Below, piece by piece: positions 10,230 to 21,569 of a stretch of DNA of 37,070 nucleotides. The notes under the pieces are model-generated. The model was given only the letters and a program-made list of their open reading frames with translations, was not told where the DNA came from and ran no database searches. Made by a program: the position numbers and the translations under genes. The DNA lies in the NCBI GenBank assembly GCA_003427395.1, contig BFEA01000089.1, positions 1,319,564 through 1,356,633 on the forward strand, given 5' to 3'. This stretch comes from Chara braunii (lineage: Eukaryota > Streptophyta > Charophyceae > Charales > Characeae). The number at the start of each line of letters is the position of its first letter. Position 1 is the stretch's first letter.

Positions 10230-10360
10230 GTGGGACGCTGGGCCGCTTCCCAGCACATGCTGCTCCCCATGAATAGAGCCTTGCTAATGGTGGGTCATGC
10301 ACCGCCAAGGGGCTGCCCTGAACAATGGATGGGATGTGTTTGGAAGGGAAAAAAAAAACA
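10230..10360 (+). mobile_element. Short retro-insertion tail with conserved 3' stem-loop and A-rich end
   Basis: The order is GGGACGCTGGG-CCGCTT-CCCAGC (stem GCTGGG 10237-10242 with CCCAGC 10249-10254), ACATGCTGCTCCCCATGAAT, AGAGCCTT, and an A-rich tract at about 10349-10368. The same order occurs on the minus strand in the insertion at 29840-30192 and, shortened, at 26779-26864 and 20267-20410. I could not find a target-site duplication for this copy, so its 5' limit is unknown. Confidence 0.5.
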
Positions 10361-10864
10361 AAAGAAAAAATGGCAGCCGTGTTAGGTTTTGAGTTTGAAA
10401 AGGCAAAAAATAGAGTTCAGAATCAGCACTTTCGGTGGAATGCCGTCCCAGGCTGTCCCAAGCCGTCCCATGCCACCCCACACCGTCCCAGGCATCCCAG
10501 GGCCTTGCCTCCCTTCCTCCCCCGAACACAATGCACTCCCTTCTCGGGCTATAAGGGACCTTGGCAGGCACAAAGAGAGTCCTTTCATGCCCAGCCTGTC
10601 TTCTTCCCCAACATAACACACTCTGAGACTCATGGTCTCTGCATCGGACTGGAAAGGTAGCTTGTGCGCGTTCACAAGCTATCTCTGTGCTTCCATACAT
10701 GTGTGACGAGGGTGCCTTGTGTTGCGGGAAGAAGGAAGGCGTGGGAAGGTAAGGAAAATGGCGAGGAGCGAAGGAGGAAGAGGACGATGAAATTAGATGT
10801 TAAATGTATGGCAGGAGGCGAACACCGTCATATTTTTTTTTCTATCTTTTTCAGGAGACTGCCG

Positions 10865-10865
<1 letters not shown>

Positions 10866-10935
<70 letters not shown>
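10866..10935. repeat. (GA)35 microsatellite
   Basis: Uninterrupted GA dinucleotides for 70 nt. It generates RERER- or SLSLS-type ORFs on either strand that should not be taken as genes. Confidence 0.95.
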
Positions 10936-10937
<2 letters not shown>

Positions 10938-11039
10938 CACGAGCACCACAACAGGGGCTATTTTTTAATGAATCAGTTCCCCTTTCTGTGCTGCATGTAG
11001 TGCAGAAAGGGGGGCAGATCCATTTGAGAATGGTCCCTG

Positions 11040-11040
<1 letters not shown>

Positions 11041-11092
<52 letters not shown>
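11041..11092. repeat. (TG)26 microsatellite
   Basis: Uninterrupted TG dinucleotides, 105 nt downstream of the (GA) tract. It is a potential Z-DNA former. Confidence 0.95.
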
Positions 11093-11093
<1 letters not shown>

Positions 11094-11448
11094 TGAGAGA
11101 CGAAACCCCCGCAAGCATAGTTCCGGCGAGTTGCAAAGCTCATGTACGGCAAAGGTTCTATCATGACTGCACGACAACCAACATTGAGACCCGATATCCT
11201 TAGTATTGAGGACGAGGGAGACCATTATGCCGAAAAAAAATGTTAGACATCAATCACTACAGCCTGACAAACAGTTCCTCATTCATCCATGTGCGCATCG
11301 CCGCTCAAATGAAGGGAAGGGCACACATGATCAGAGAAGGAGGGAGGAGAGAGGAGAGAGGAGAAGAGAGGGAAGAAGGAAGGAATGGAGGGGGGACATA
11401 GAATAAGTAACCACCCATCATCCAAATGAGGAAGGTCATTGAAAATTC

Positions 11449-11727
11449 ATGAGTGCAAAGAAAGCTCACAAGATGGTACTTTCAATCACAGGGGATTTAG
11501 CAAAGCATCAGGAAGTGATGCCAAACAAAACAGCATCAGTATCTCAACCAAACAGTCGCCATAAGGGCTGGAAAATGCCAAGCAAGTTTCAACCAGAGTA
11601 TTCGATATCAGGTGATGACCCTGCCCAAATATGTGAGACATGTCACCGATCCCATTTCGGACGAAACTATTTGAAACATAAGCCGCTGCCCAAAAAGCAA
11701 GGCCACAAGTGGCATTGTAAAGGATAA
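11449..11727 (+). pseudogene. Possible Ty3/gypsy gag fragment with degenerate zinc knuckle
   Basis: 92-codon frame with a Lys/His-rich C-terminus. Residues ICETCHRSHFGRNYLKHK resemble the 'C.tCgr.H.G.C' knuckle of plant gypsy Gag proteins (Cys-x2-Cys-x3-His-x-Gly), but the last Cys of the knuckle is replaced. GHKWHCKG follows, which may be the rest of a second knuckle. No protease or RT follows. The alternative is a chance ORF. The start is only the first in-frame ATG. Confidence 0.3.
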
Positions 11728-12049
11728 AAGAAGCACAGAGAACCATGGAGCACGTCCACTGCAAAGTAAGGCTTTCCACCACCCTGAGAGGACCATTAAT
11801 ATTAAGGCGTTCCACCACCCTACCCATGTATCCATCCCCCCACCCCTGTCATTCCATCCATCATCATGGCCAACATCCTCCATACCCCCTAATTCCGCTT
11901 GCTCTCACATCACCCAACGCCGCCACCATGACCACAGAGAGCAACTCCGACCGTACTATGCCCATCAATCACGACCAATGCAAAGGCCGGAATAGTGCTC
12001 GAACCGCCAACATCGGCTCTCCCTCAACAAAATACCGTACAGATGAGTC

Positions 12050-12125
12050 TACCATCATGTAGACTCCATCTCCGTTGTCGGTGCGAATACCCTTACAAGG
12101 GTATCCGCCCTGGTTTTTGCAAACG
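12050..12125 (-). pseudogene. Possible retroelement integrase scrap (IRTDNG motif)
   Basis: On the minus strand the frame reads GYPCKGIRTDNGDGVYM. I(R/K)TDNGxE is the second catalytic block of Ty1/copia and Ty3/gypsy integrases; here the residue after DNG is D rather than G-E. The coding strand contains a perfect 8-bp hairpin (ATACCCTT 12087-12094 with AAGGGTAT 12097-12104). The flanks do not extend the match, so this may be coincidence. Confidence 0.25.
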
Positions 12126-12140
12126 ACAAAAAATAAGTTA

Positions 12141-15100
12141 GGTTTAAAGGTTAAGCATACCGCGCGAGGCGCAGCTGCGTCTGTGGTTTACGTTGACTGA
12201 GTGGCTGATTAAAGTAAAAAGTGTGTGGGCGCGCAACCGTGAGACGCGCGTGATTTTTATTGTGTTGATGAATGAAGAGTCGACGTGGTCGCCGGCCACA
12301 ATTTTTTTTGTATTTTTTCTGATTAAGCTATGTTTAAAAAGATTATGTCTTTGGATGGTGCGTTTGCTTATGACTTGTGCATACATGCGAAAGATGGCAT
12401 TGACGACAGTGTGATTTTTGAAGACATTTCGGTAGGTCTGCGCGTTGTGCAGTATCGGTCTATTTAGATTTCCGTCAGAGCCAGACCCAACTTTGGGCCT
12501 AGCGCTAGCGGTTACGATATATGACTTTCATTAGAGAGATTCAGGGATCGAGACCAAGCGGCGACAACGTGGAAGTGACACGAGTGAATTGCGGGATTGA
12601 GGGTCCGGCGAGGCTATCCCCTTTGGCTTGTTGTTAGCAGCGTCAGAACGGTGGTAGTGTTCTCGTTCTTCTCATGCATTATATTCTGACGATTAAAAGT
12701 TTCTAAATAATTATTTTTACTCCCTGTCGTATTACTATTCGGCTCCGATGCTCCTTGACTCGGGCGAGACGTTGGATTTGGAGGTCGTCGCGACGGTCGA
12801 GGGCCTTGAGCGCGTGTCTATCTCTCGTTGACCTATGGGTTCCTTACGTGTTCGAGAAGCTGGTGGAGGACCTTGGTCCCACTGTCTCGAGACGCAGGGC
12901 CGAGGGAGTCAACGTGTATGCAAGCCGGTGGGTGATTGAGCCCACAAGGAGGAATGAAACATGGGCGGCGTCATCCACCAACATCCATTGGCCGTGAGAG
13001 CTGTGAAAAAGTGTGAGCATACCCGCTGAGGCACAAGAAGGGACGAACCACGCCCGGGGCGCTGTGGGAAGGCCATTTCGACGGCTGCCCACCTGCTGAC
13101 CCCGTTCTACACTTCGGTTCTCAATGTTCTTGTTTGAATATTCGCCATTAATACCAAAATCTGCATCAGATCCGTTTCCACTCAGGCCATGCCCAAGCTG
13201 GCAGCAGGCCCGCGCATGCGACTCTGCGGGTTACTATGAGAATCTGGAATAGGACTTACCTGCTGCAGGGCCGAACGAGGTGGCGAGCCCTACTTGGAGA
13301 AAGCGGGGTGAAAGGAGGCTGTGGCAAGGCAGCAGTAGTGTTGCCATGCCAATCGCTCGCTGGGTTTTACCTGTAGGGGAGGGAGACTGTTAGATGGTGT
13401 AGTAGTCGGATCCCTCGGAGATAGTAGGGCCGGTCTTGCTGGCCGGCTGTCGGATTGCAGGTAGAGGCGGAAGGCCACTCGGACCGGCTAAGCGTTGAGG
13501 CGCCTCTGAGGAGAGAGGAGCACCAGGGAGAGAGGGAGAGTAGGGGAGACTGGCAACAGGCAGCAGCGGGCGGAGCCATAGCGCAGAGGAATAACGGGCG
13601 GTGGGTCCGGTCGGGCAGCATTAGACAACAGCGGGAGGAGCAATAACGCAGGAGGGCCAACGGTCGGATCGTTGTGGAGCAGTTGTCGGACGGGCGCTGA
13701 AGACAGACACAGAGAGGCAGCAGGGCAGACTAGCAACGGGCACGCAGAGGGGGAGTGACTAGCAGCAAGCGAGAAGGGGGATAAAAAGGAATGAATCTGG
13801 GCGTGGAAACGCGCCGGGTACGTTCAACGATGAAAAACTGTGAAAAATAGTTATGGAATTAGCATAAGTTTGCATTTTACTCGTTTCTTTTCAGAAACGG
13901 TCGAGAGAAACTTCTTACCCGGGTTTTGGGGATGGGCGACTTCAAATATGACGTTAGTTTTAGTAATAAGTTAGCAAAAACAGAGGTTAGTGAAGAAGAG
14001 TGTGCGCGGAGGAAACGGGAGAGAAGTTGAGATCTCACTTGATTCTTAATAGATTCAAGCGAGATAAAATGCTAAATGGGGGTTTTCAGACAGGGCGAAT
14101 CAAATGGAGAGGTTAGATTTGGAAGAAAGTTGGTAGGATAGGAGTTCGATAAAGGTAGGGAGGTGCGCCGAGCTATGGACGAAGGAGCAACGGTGGAGTG
14201 TGGGATGGACGGTTTGTTCGAAACATGAGGGGAACTGGGCGAGAGGCAATCCTAACTAAAGATTTTTAGCCGGGGCGATGCTAGTCGAGACGTCGGAAAT
14301 AAGAGAGACAACTTGGTCTTGGCTCTACGGGAGTTGAGAGCTGCGCGATGAAGAGGGGAGCGGACGGGCGGCTGCACCTTTCCCATTGTTGGCATAAGAT
14401 TCATTTTCGTTTCTACTGATACTGACGATGGAAGAAGCGAGAAGTGGGCCGCGGGGGTAGAATACTTACCTGCTTGCAGGTGCATTGCTCCTAGCGATGG
14501 AAGTAGTGCACCTCTATCTCCCTGCACGCATGCATCTGGTATTTTTCTGGCAGAAGATTCATTCGGTTTTTGCCAGGCGCTTCCGTGGGGATGCTGCAGG
14601 CGGGCAGCAAAGGTGGAGGCTTACCTGTTACCCGGCGTGTTGCCCCTCCTACCAACGGAAAACTCTCTCTCCACCACCTCGTGCATGCGCACGACAGCTT
14701 GTGCACCTGGCCTTATTCTACAGAAAGGTTCAACCGAGACAACAGCGGGCAGACAGCGAACAGACGGGCGGGCTTGAATGTCGCAGAGAGAAAGAGAGAG
14801 AGAGGTGCTACATGCGCACACAGTAAATGTACACACGGAGGTTGAAGATCTACCTATTGGATGATAGAATCGTATGGGAATGCAGAACTGAGGGGCGAGT
14901 TGCAGAGTTTTGGAGGCTTACCCGCCGGCTGAGGAGTTGCCCATCGGATCGACTGGCTGAGACAGCAGGGGAGGGGGGGGGCAGGACAATGCATACTCGC
15001 CTGGCCAGGAGCGCAGACTTACCTGGTGAACAACACACTGCTCGCTATCGTATGGTAAACTGTGGGTTGAAGGGCAGCCGGTTGGTCAGTTCGCTGTTCC

Positions 15101-15910
15101 CCATCCAGATTGAAGGAGTGCAAGTTCGACCGCGGGTTTGAGGCTTTTTAGGACTTGGAAAAAGGCTGCGCAACTGGTATCGGTAGGGGCTCAACCGCCG
15201 CACGGCTGGTCAAGCCATGCCATTGTTTCACTGTGGCAAGAGGGAAAGCGGCTACTTCTGACTTATAGCCGGTACCTTCGGCAACGACCATTACGGTTTG
15301 GGTCACGAATCGTGCAAAGAGGGGTTATTGTTGCGATTTAGGAGGTCGTCAGAGATTTGGCTTCGACAGTTTGACTTCGGAGGTGACCAAACCGTTGGTG
15401 TTTGGCTACCATTGCGGGGCCCTCAGGCACATGAAGATTACAAGGCCCTCTGAGTCTGAGAGCACCTCTCTTGGATCTGAGAGTCTCAACCTACCTCCTT
15501 CTGCCCTTCTGAATCTAAGTCTTATCCTGTTCTGAGAGGAAGGCGGCAGGCGGGATTGCAACCCGTAGGACCGCAGCAAGACTATGTGGGGAGTCAGCCC
15601 ACCGATTGCGAGAGCTCTGCCGGAACGTAGGCGAGGTTCTGGAGGCAGGGAACCATCAGGTATATCCTTTTTTATCTGTATGAACCTCTATATCCATGTT
15701 TGCCTAGATCCCTTTAGTTGACCGATGTATGCATGAGATTGCCCCTATGACTTTGCCTTCTTTCAGGACTTAATCAGACTGAATGGAAGGAATGTATGAG
15801 AGTAAAGCGTAATTTTCAGCTTTATTTTGATTGAAAGCAGACAAAGGGGTGAAATTGGGGGAAGGTGGGAGGAAGGCAGACTGCATGCGTTTAACCGGGT
15901 CAACCAAGGA
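12141..15910. other. Unassigned region with repeated consensus splice donors on the minus strand
   Basis: No protein family is recognised, although the region is GC-balanced and of higher complexity than its surroundings. CTTACCTG (minus-strand CAG|GTAAG) occurs exactly at 13255-13262, 14465-14472, 14620-14627 and 15018-15025, with near matches at 13365 and 14917. Around the 14465 and 14620 sites the upstream sequence is partly repeated (AGATTCATT blocks at 14398 and 14557). This could be a minus-strand multi-exon transcript with short exons or a noncoding RNA. Without RNA data no exon can be drawn. Confidence 0.3.
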
Positions 15911-16504
15911 CTGGGCATTGTTTCTAAGCTGAATGGCCCAGGGCTATGTTTATTTGGCTGTTTTTGAAGGGTCAGGCATTGTTTCCGAGCTGAATGACCT
16001 GGTTGCTGTGTTTAATTTTTGAGGGGTTGCCTGATTTGAAGGGTTTAAGTTATTGTTTTATTCTAAGGGAGGATTTTGGTCTAAGGCTGAGCATTGTTTC
16101 TAAGCTGAATGGTTTAGCCTGAAAACCACGCACATAAGTATAAACTGAGTATAAAAGAAAGTATTTTACTTATATTTGCATGTTTCCAAACCGAATGGTC
16201 CAACGCTAAGCCATATCACTAAGAAGATAAAGAAAATTATAGAGTATAACTGAAAATACTCTGGCAAGTTGAACATTGTTTCCAAGCCGAATGGTTCAGT
16301 CCCCTGCCCATATTTGCATTTTCTTTTGAGAACAAAGTTAGAAAGTTATTAAATTTTGGATATTAAACAGTTCACGGCGGCTAGGCATTGTTTCCAAGCC
16401 GAATGGTGTAGTCAGATGCCCAAAGAAGAAAAAAGTAGTAGTGCAGCCTGTTCGTGTAAAGCCTAAGGCACGCTGGACATTGTTTCCAAGCCAAATGGTC
16501 TAGC
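15911..16504 (+). ncRNA. Array of seven stem-loops with conserved loop and covarying stems
   Basis: Seven copies start near 15911, 15973, 16084, 16177, 16270, 16381 and 16472. Each has an invariant CATT...AATG closing stem, a 12-nt loop (consensus GTTTCCAAGCCG, early copies GTTTCTAAGCTG), one bulged base after AATG, and outer arms that differ between copies yet pair. Examples are CTGGGC/GCCCAG, CAGG/CCTG, AGGCTGAG/TTTAGCCT, TGAA/TTCA and GCTGGA/TCTAGC. Several pairs are G-U only if the plus strand is the RNA. Copy 4 is the weakest. Spacing is 62-111 nt. I know of no named RNA family of this form, and calling it an RNA is an inference from covariation. Confidence 0.5.
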
Positions 16505-16799
16505 ACTTGTGCGATATGTAAGTTGGGTATAAGGGTTGAATTACCTGAAGGTTCATGAACTATTTTATATAAATTTATTTTGGGATGGTGAGAGTATTTA
16601 CCTTTGTGGTTTAGCCTGCATGTGATTGAGTGTGATTACTACTTAGTTTGAATTTCAGTTTGATAGGTAGTTGCTTTAGTTGCTCGCCACTTGTTAGAGC
16701 CATAGGAGTTAGTTTCAATTCCTGCATTTTTCGAGCTAAGTTTATTTTACTTAGGTCAATTTTCGTATTTTCTAAGATCTTTTGTTGTACTTGGTCTTG

Positions 16800-17130
16800 T
16801 ATAAATTTTGGTAAGCTACTTTCTCTGCGGGAAGCGCTGCCGAAATTTCTGCAAATCCAAGGAGTTAGACAAATTTTGATTTTTCAAAGTTCAACTTGTC
16901 TAAATTTTATATATATCTTAGTAAGAAATCTGGAAAGTCTCCTCTTCTAAAGGGAGTGCTGCCCAAATTTTTGCTAATTCAGGGAGTTAGACAAAATTGG
17001 ACTTTGGAAAGTTGAAGACTATTTCTGTTTTCATATTCAAGCTGATATAAATTTTGGAAAGACACTTTTCCTACAGGAAGCGATGCCGAAATTTTCTTAG
17101 TTTAGAGGAGTTAGATTATATTTTGACAGG
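16800..17130 (+). repeat. ~123-bp tandem repeat, three units, each able to fold
   Basis: GCCGAAA (GCCCAAA in unit 2) falls at 16839, 16961 and 17085, giving periods of 122 and 124. Each unit contains AAATTTTGG ... CCGAAATTT as an outer stem and a variable inner stem: CTTTC/GGGAAG, CTCC/GGAG or CTTTTCC/GGAAG. Each also contains GGAGTTAGA(C). Read on the minus strand the core is AAATTTCGGCAGC, identical to the core of the 24912-25102 repeats. Confidence 0.75.
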
Positions 17131-18145
17131 TGGCAATTCTGGTGATTCACTCTGCATAGGGGAGATTTTGACGGGATCCACCTTTTCTTTGGGCACTTGC
17201 TTAGAGGTGGACTCATGATTAGTTAAGTATAATGATTCTTGATGAAATCATGATATGGAGATTACTCTCGATTTGGACTCATAGATTTAGCTTGGAATGA
17301 CCTTTGTTGTGTTACAGGTCCTCTTGAATGTTTGATTCGAAATCAGGACTACATTCAGCTTGATTCTACAAGGACCACCTTCTGTTATCACTGATAACAG
17401 GTCGGTTGTCGATTCGTCAGTTTACGATTCAACTCCAATCCACTTCTGCCACTCAACCTAAAGGCTTTAGCCTAGTGATTTGAATTGTTTTGTTGTGTTT
17501 TCGCCCGAACTTTATTTGACTGACCATTTAAAGAAAAATACTGAGTATTTTATTTTGAGGAGTTGCACAAGAGTGAGGTTTGTGTGGCTAAAGCGAGGGG
17601 TGTGAGTGCAGAGAATGGTTGGAGTTGACCCCGTGTAGCGCATGAACTTTTTTTGTTGAATCTTTGATGTGATTGCAGGTATGTTTGGTGATTCGGACTT
17701 TGGATTTGATTCTGCGCTCACGTACATATATATGGTTGAGAGGAGTCCCACTGTGACTGTGAGAAGTGATCGTCCTATATTTATAACCCTATATATGTAT
17801 GTGAATATATATGTCTTGAATGTTTCGTGCGGCCTACAATGACCGCGAGTAAGGGTTAAACAGATTATGTTTTCGAGGGAAATAGGAATTTCCTTTTTTT
17901 TTAATCCGTTGCTTTTTAGAATTTCTATGGTTGGACGTTGTAGTCCGTGGCAGCCGTCAAAGTTAAACCCCTTGATTTCTTCCCAGACCCTAGATGATGG
18001 AGTTGGTCTCCAGGGCAATAAGAGACGGTTGCCACCACAGGTATGCGCCTGTGTACCACCCACTCTTTGCAGAGTACAGAAGAGGGTGTGGTTCTCAACC
18101 GCACTTGGCGGTTGTCCAACGTCGATAGATTAACCCTCAAGGCGC
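17131..18145. other. No convincing gene
   Basis: A 183-codon minus-strand ORF (17512-18063) is open, but it is biased toward T/I/Y from AT-rich sequence and shows no motif. Other ORFs are shorter. Confidence 0.45.
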
Positions 18146-18153
18146 GTGTCAGC

Positions 18154-18194
18154 CGACACTTGAGTGTCGAACGCGACCCTCGAGATTAACGAGG
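18154..18194. repeat. Two adjacent small hairpins
   Basis: CGACACT-TG-AGTGTCG (18154-18169) and CCTCG-AGATTAA-CGAGG (18178-18194) lie eight bases apart in a CpG-rich segment. Confidence 0.6.
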
Positions 18195-18738
18195 ATCACA
18201 TGAGTATGGGTACTACATAGTATGCCATCATTGCGACCGCTTGCGTACGCTTGCATTGCGAGTCGATATGAGTTAGCCCTGCGTCCGCGCGGTTTTATAT
18301 TAAGTCTCGCGCGCGACGCCTATCCGAGTTCCGCATCGGAAAGTTATGGGATGACTACTAAGGGACTAAGAGTGACGTCGCGTTGTTTGTCCTCTGTCGT
18401 TCTGTATCTGTATGTGTATGTGTGTGTGTGTTTTTATTTTTATGTTCTTTATAATGGTGTGCACGTGGCGTGTGGGATGCGTCCTGGTCGACCGGCGATG
18501 AGTTGCGCTTGGGACCTCGACCCCCCAAGATGCCGGTTCGCGTGCGGGTTCGATAAAGGCGTACTACCGCACGTACCCCCTATGCTACAGCGAAAGAGAA
18601 ATGCCCTCGGCTGGTCCACCTCTACGATTGCAGCTGATCAACTTTCGTACTGTGGACTGGTAGCTCGGCGGGGATATGCCCATCGAAGGGAGGTGACAGC
18701 TCCCGTAAGGTGGAGGTAAGTCGTGCCTCGCGTAGGCC
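18195..18738. other. CpG-rich segment ending in a strong plus-strand splice donor
   Basis: A plus ORF (18222-18719, 165 codons) has no recognisable domain and includes a (TG)n-derived VCVC stretch. Its end coincides with GGAGGTAAGT (donor motif AGGTAAGT at 18714-18721). An exon on the plus strand is therefore possible but unproved. Confidence 0.3.
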
Positions 18739-18739
18739 C

Positions 18740-19241
18740 TATCCTGTTGTAAGGGCTCGCGGGAGGTATGGCTGGCGCACTCGGCCGGAGAGGCTTGCGG
18801 AAGCTCCATGTGTATTCACGACGAGGATTAAGACCAACTCCTGCGTGACGCGGCCGGGAGGGTCCTGCGCTGCCTTGTGCGGTGCTGAATCGATGCGCTC
18901 GACACCGCCCTCGCCCCCTTTCTGCGACACCCACGTAATCAAAATGACCCCAGTCATTATTGCAAAAAAAAACAGAGAGAGTATCAACATCCTTCGAAAA
19001 GTGACATGGTGATCTATGCGAGCCCCCACTATGCCAAGCACCTTCCCCTTCCGACAAGGATCTCCAAACAATTACTCTGCACCAAATGTTGGCAACATAA
19101 AGCCCTATACCGATGCTCCTCAATAGATGCTATGAAGGTCAAATATCCCAGGAGAATCAAGACGACGACTACGATCCCAAGCACAAGGATTGCAGACTCC
19201 ATCAATGTAAGCGGTGGTTGCACAAAACTCTTCACGCCCAC
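18740..19241 (-). pseudogene. Possible two-helix membrane protein, frameshifted
   Basis: Minus-strand frame 19241-19029 has the hydrophobic segment SAILVLGIVVVVLILLGYL. A second frame 19071-18739 has RMLILSLFFFAIMTGVILI. The frames overlap near 19030-19070, so a single-base shift could join two transmembrane helices separated by a Cys/Arg-rich loop. No family is recognised. Without conservation these may be chance hydrophobic ORFs. The hydrophobic minus ORF at 34923-35177 is comparable in layout. Confidence 0.2.
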
Positions 19242-20249
19242 TCAGCTACAACCACGAGCTCTTACAAATCATCCATAATCAACAAGGGCAAATATGTATG
19301 GAGGGAAGGAGGTTAGGCAGCATCAAGTATCCATATGGAGAAGGGGAAGAGGGAAAGGAAGAGGAAGAAGAGGGAATGAGAAGAAGAATGTCCCAGTTCG
19401 GTCAAGCGGCTCCATGTGCGCCAACATAACAACAGGGGGTGATAGGAAGTCCCAAAGGCCTTTTCGCCAATTCCTACCTGGATTGGCTCATCAGGGGAAA
19501 AAGAGTCCCTCCGTTTTCATTCCGAAAGGGACGAAGCTCTTACGAGCCTATCTAGAGGTATGGAGAAGGGCAGGAGGGAGGGAGAGAGGGGGGGAAGGGG
19601 AGAGAGAGAAGGGGAGGACGAGGGAAGAACGGATCGAGAGCATATTACCGATGATGTCGAAGCCGCCGTAGCCCCGCTCATGGCGCAGACAAGCAACACC
19701 GGTCGAAATTGGAATTCATAGTGGAGGTATCAAGCCAAGGTGGGAGAGGGTGAGACAGGGAGGGGAGAGAGAGAGAGAGGGAGAAAGGGGGAGTTTGAGA
19801 TCCGGGATGAGAGACAATGTCGGGGGAACTTCAAGCATGAGCGTTTCTTCCACGCTCCGGGGAGTAGCATTCTGATAGCGGAAGGGCCGCCGTCGAGAGT
19901 GCTCACCCCCGAAGGCGCAACGATTGAGGTTTGATCAAACCGTCATCAATTGATTAAATACCATCTGATGGTGTGAAGAAAACCAGGTCTGTTAGACCAG
20001 CCTCGGGGTGTCTGGGTTTTCCCAAATTAGGGCCTTCGAATGAAATAGCTCAAATAGGGAGAGCCTCGTGAGGAGGCCTTGATTCTGACTACAAAAACCC
20101 ATTTTAGATTAAAGGGGGAAATTCTGCGGGGGCATGCGCATCTATTTTGTGCGTGACCGAGCGTGCTCCCGACCGAATCTTCCCTCACACTTCCGGCATG
20201 AGAGGTGGCCTCCTTTCCTTACTACAGGCCCAATTATGCATCATCAGGT
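19242..20249. other. Purine-rich DNA without recognised gene
   Basis: Contains GA-rich blocks (about 19545-19640 and 19740-19800) and short charged ORFs typical of purine-rich sequence (EGEEGKEEEEE, GRGGEGEREKG). The right end (20250-20266) is the left target-site duplication of the next element. Confidence 0.5.
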
Positions 20250-20380
20250 AGAAGACCCATAACCTTTTTTTTTTTTTTTTTTTTTTAACTTCGTATATAG
20301 GAAACCTACTTAACAAGGTGATAAGAGCATCTCCGTTAAGTAGGCTCCAGCGTTGAAGGCTCCATCTATTGGTGGGAAGC

Positions 20381-20910
20381 TACACCTGCTGGAAATCGGG
20401 TCCAGCGTCCCTATACAGAGATGTATTAATATCACCCACTTCCTATGTATGTTCGCGATTCAATATATGTCAGATGATGGTAATACCCTATCCATCAGAT
20501 GTACAGTTCTAAAAAAAATGAACTAAGACATAATCCCAATCCTAACAAGCAGACCAGGAGGAGACGAAGGCCTAGCTTTGATATGATGTGATATGATATG
20601 ATACGATGTGATGTATCCGCTGGAAATCAGGGCCAGAGCCCCTATACAGAGATGTGTTGATATCTCCGACATCCTATGTATATTCATTAATCAGTATATG
20701 TCAGATGATGGTGGACCCCTATCCATGAGATCTATAGATTCTCAAAGCGAACTAAGGCCTCAGTTCCATTCCTATCTATCAGGCCAGAAGACGAAACCCT
20801 AGCTTTGATATGATTTATGTAAGCTCGAGATCAGACCAATCAGGTCCAGCGTCTGAAATCCAGGATGTATTGTATATCGGGTGGGAGTCGGGCCCAACGT
20901 CCCTAAACAA
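20381..20910 (-). repeat. ~240-bp repeats in the 3' region of the retroposed element
   Basis: CCCTATACAGAGATGT recurs at 20410 and 20650 (period 240), with shared blocks TATGTCAGATGATGG and AGCTTTGATATGAT. A third, degraded copy starts near 20882 (TCGGGCCCAACGTCCC). Each begins with the stem-loop motif; the best is GCTGGA-AATCGGG-TCCAGC at 20388-20406. Confidence 0.75.
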
Positions 20911-21125
20911 TGGTGTGTGAATATGCGAAACACCAAACAAAGATGTATGTGATCTAAAACAATGAATCAAACCACCAAACCCTGCCCGTGCTATGATGTG
21001 AATGCTCGGAATCAATCGACAATAAGCGTGAAACCCTATCAACATCCCCTATGCAATCAAATGTGAAATCATCGTACTATGATTATCTGAAGAGAGCAGG
21101 GGCAGGCAAGAGCAACCACCATTGT

Positions 21126-21520
21126 CTATCCTACTCCCCTCTGCCGGACAAAAGCGTTCAACTCCATATCAAGGTTGGGGACGGAGAGGATAGTAGACCT
21201 ATTTTTGCCACCGATCTCGGCGCTGGTCACCGCGCTGATAGCGAACATGGATGCACAAGCACCGCCCCCTACCCCGCTGCTGCTGCCATGATTGCCACCG
21301 CCGTCTTCTTCGTTTTCGTTGTTGTTGTTGTTGTTCTTGTCTTCACCATCGTTGTTCTCTCCCACCGTGCTGATGGCGATCATGGGTGTGCGAACACCAC
21401 TTCGTACCCTGCTTCTGCCATGGTCGCCACCGCCATCTTTGCTCCCTGCCCCGCTGCTGCCATGATTGCCGCCGCTGTCTTCATCGTCATTGTTGTTGTT
21501 GTTGTTGTAGTTGTTGGTGC

Positions 21521-21569
<49 letters not shown>

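Noticed and set aside
10664-11203. 179-codon plus ORF with RERERE and VCVCVC stretches
   Set aside because: Spans (GA)n and (TG)n microsatellites; open because these dinucleotides contain no stops.
15173-15190. Second LTR primer-binding site (AACTGGTATCGG)
   Set aside because: Only the first eight bases match the tRNA complement, and no CA-terminated LTR precedes it.
15911-16504. CRISPR array
   Set aside because: Repeats are similar and spaced, but each is a hairpin with changing arms, spacing is irregular (62-111 nt), no cas genes, and the DNA is eukaryotic.
17512-18063. 183-codon minus ORF
   Set aside because: No recognisable motif; AT-rich composition; no support beyond length.
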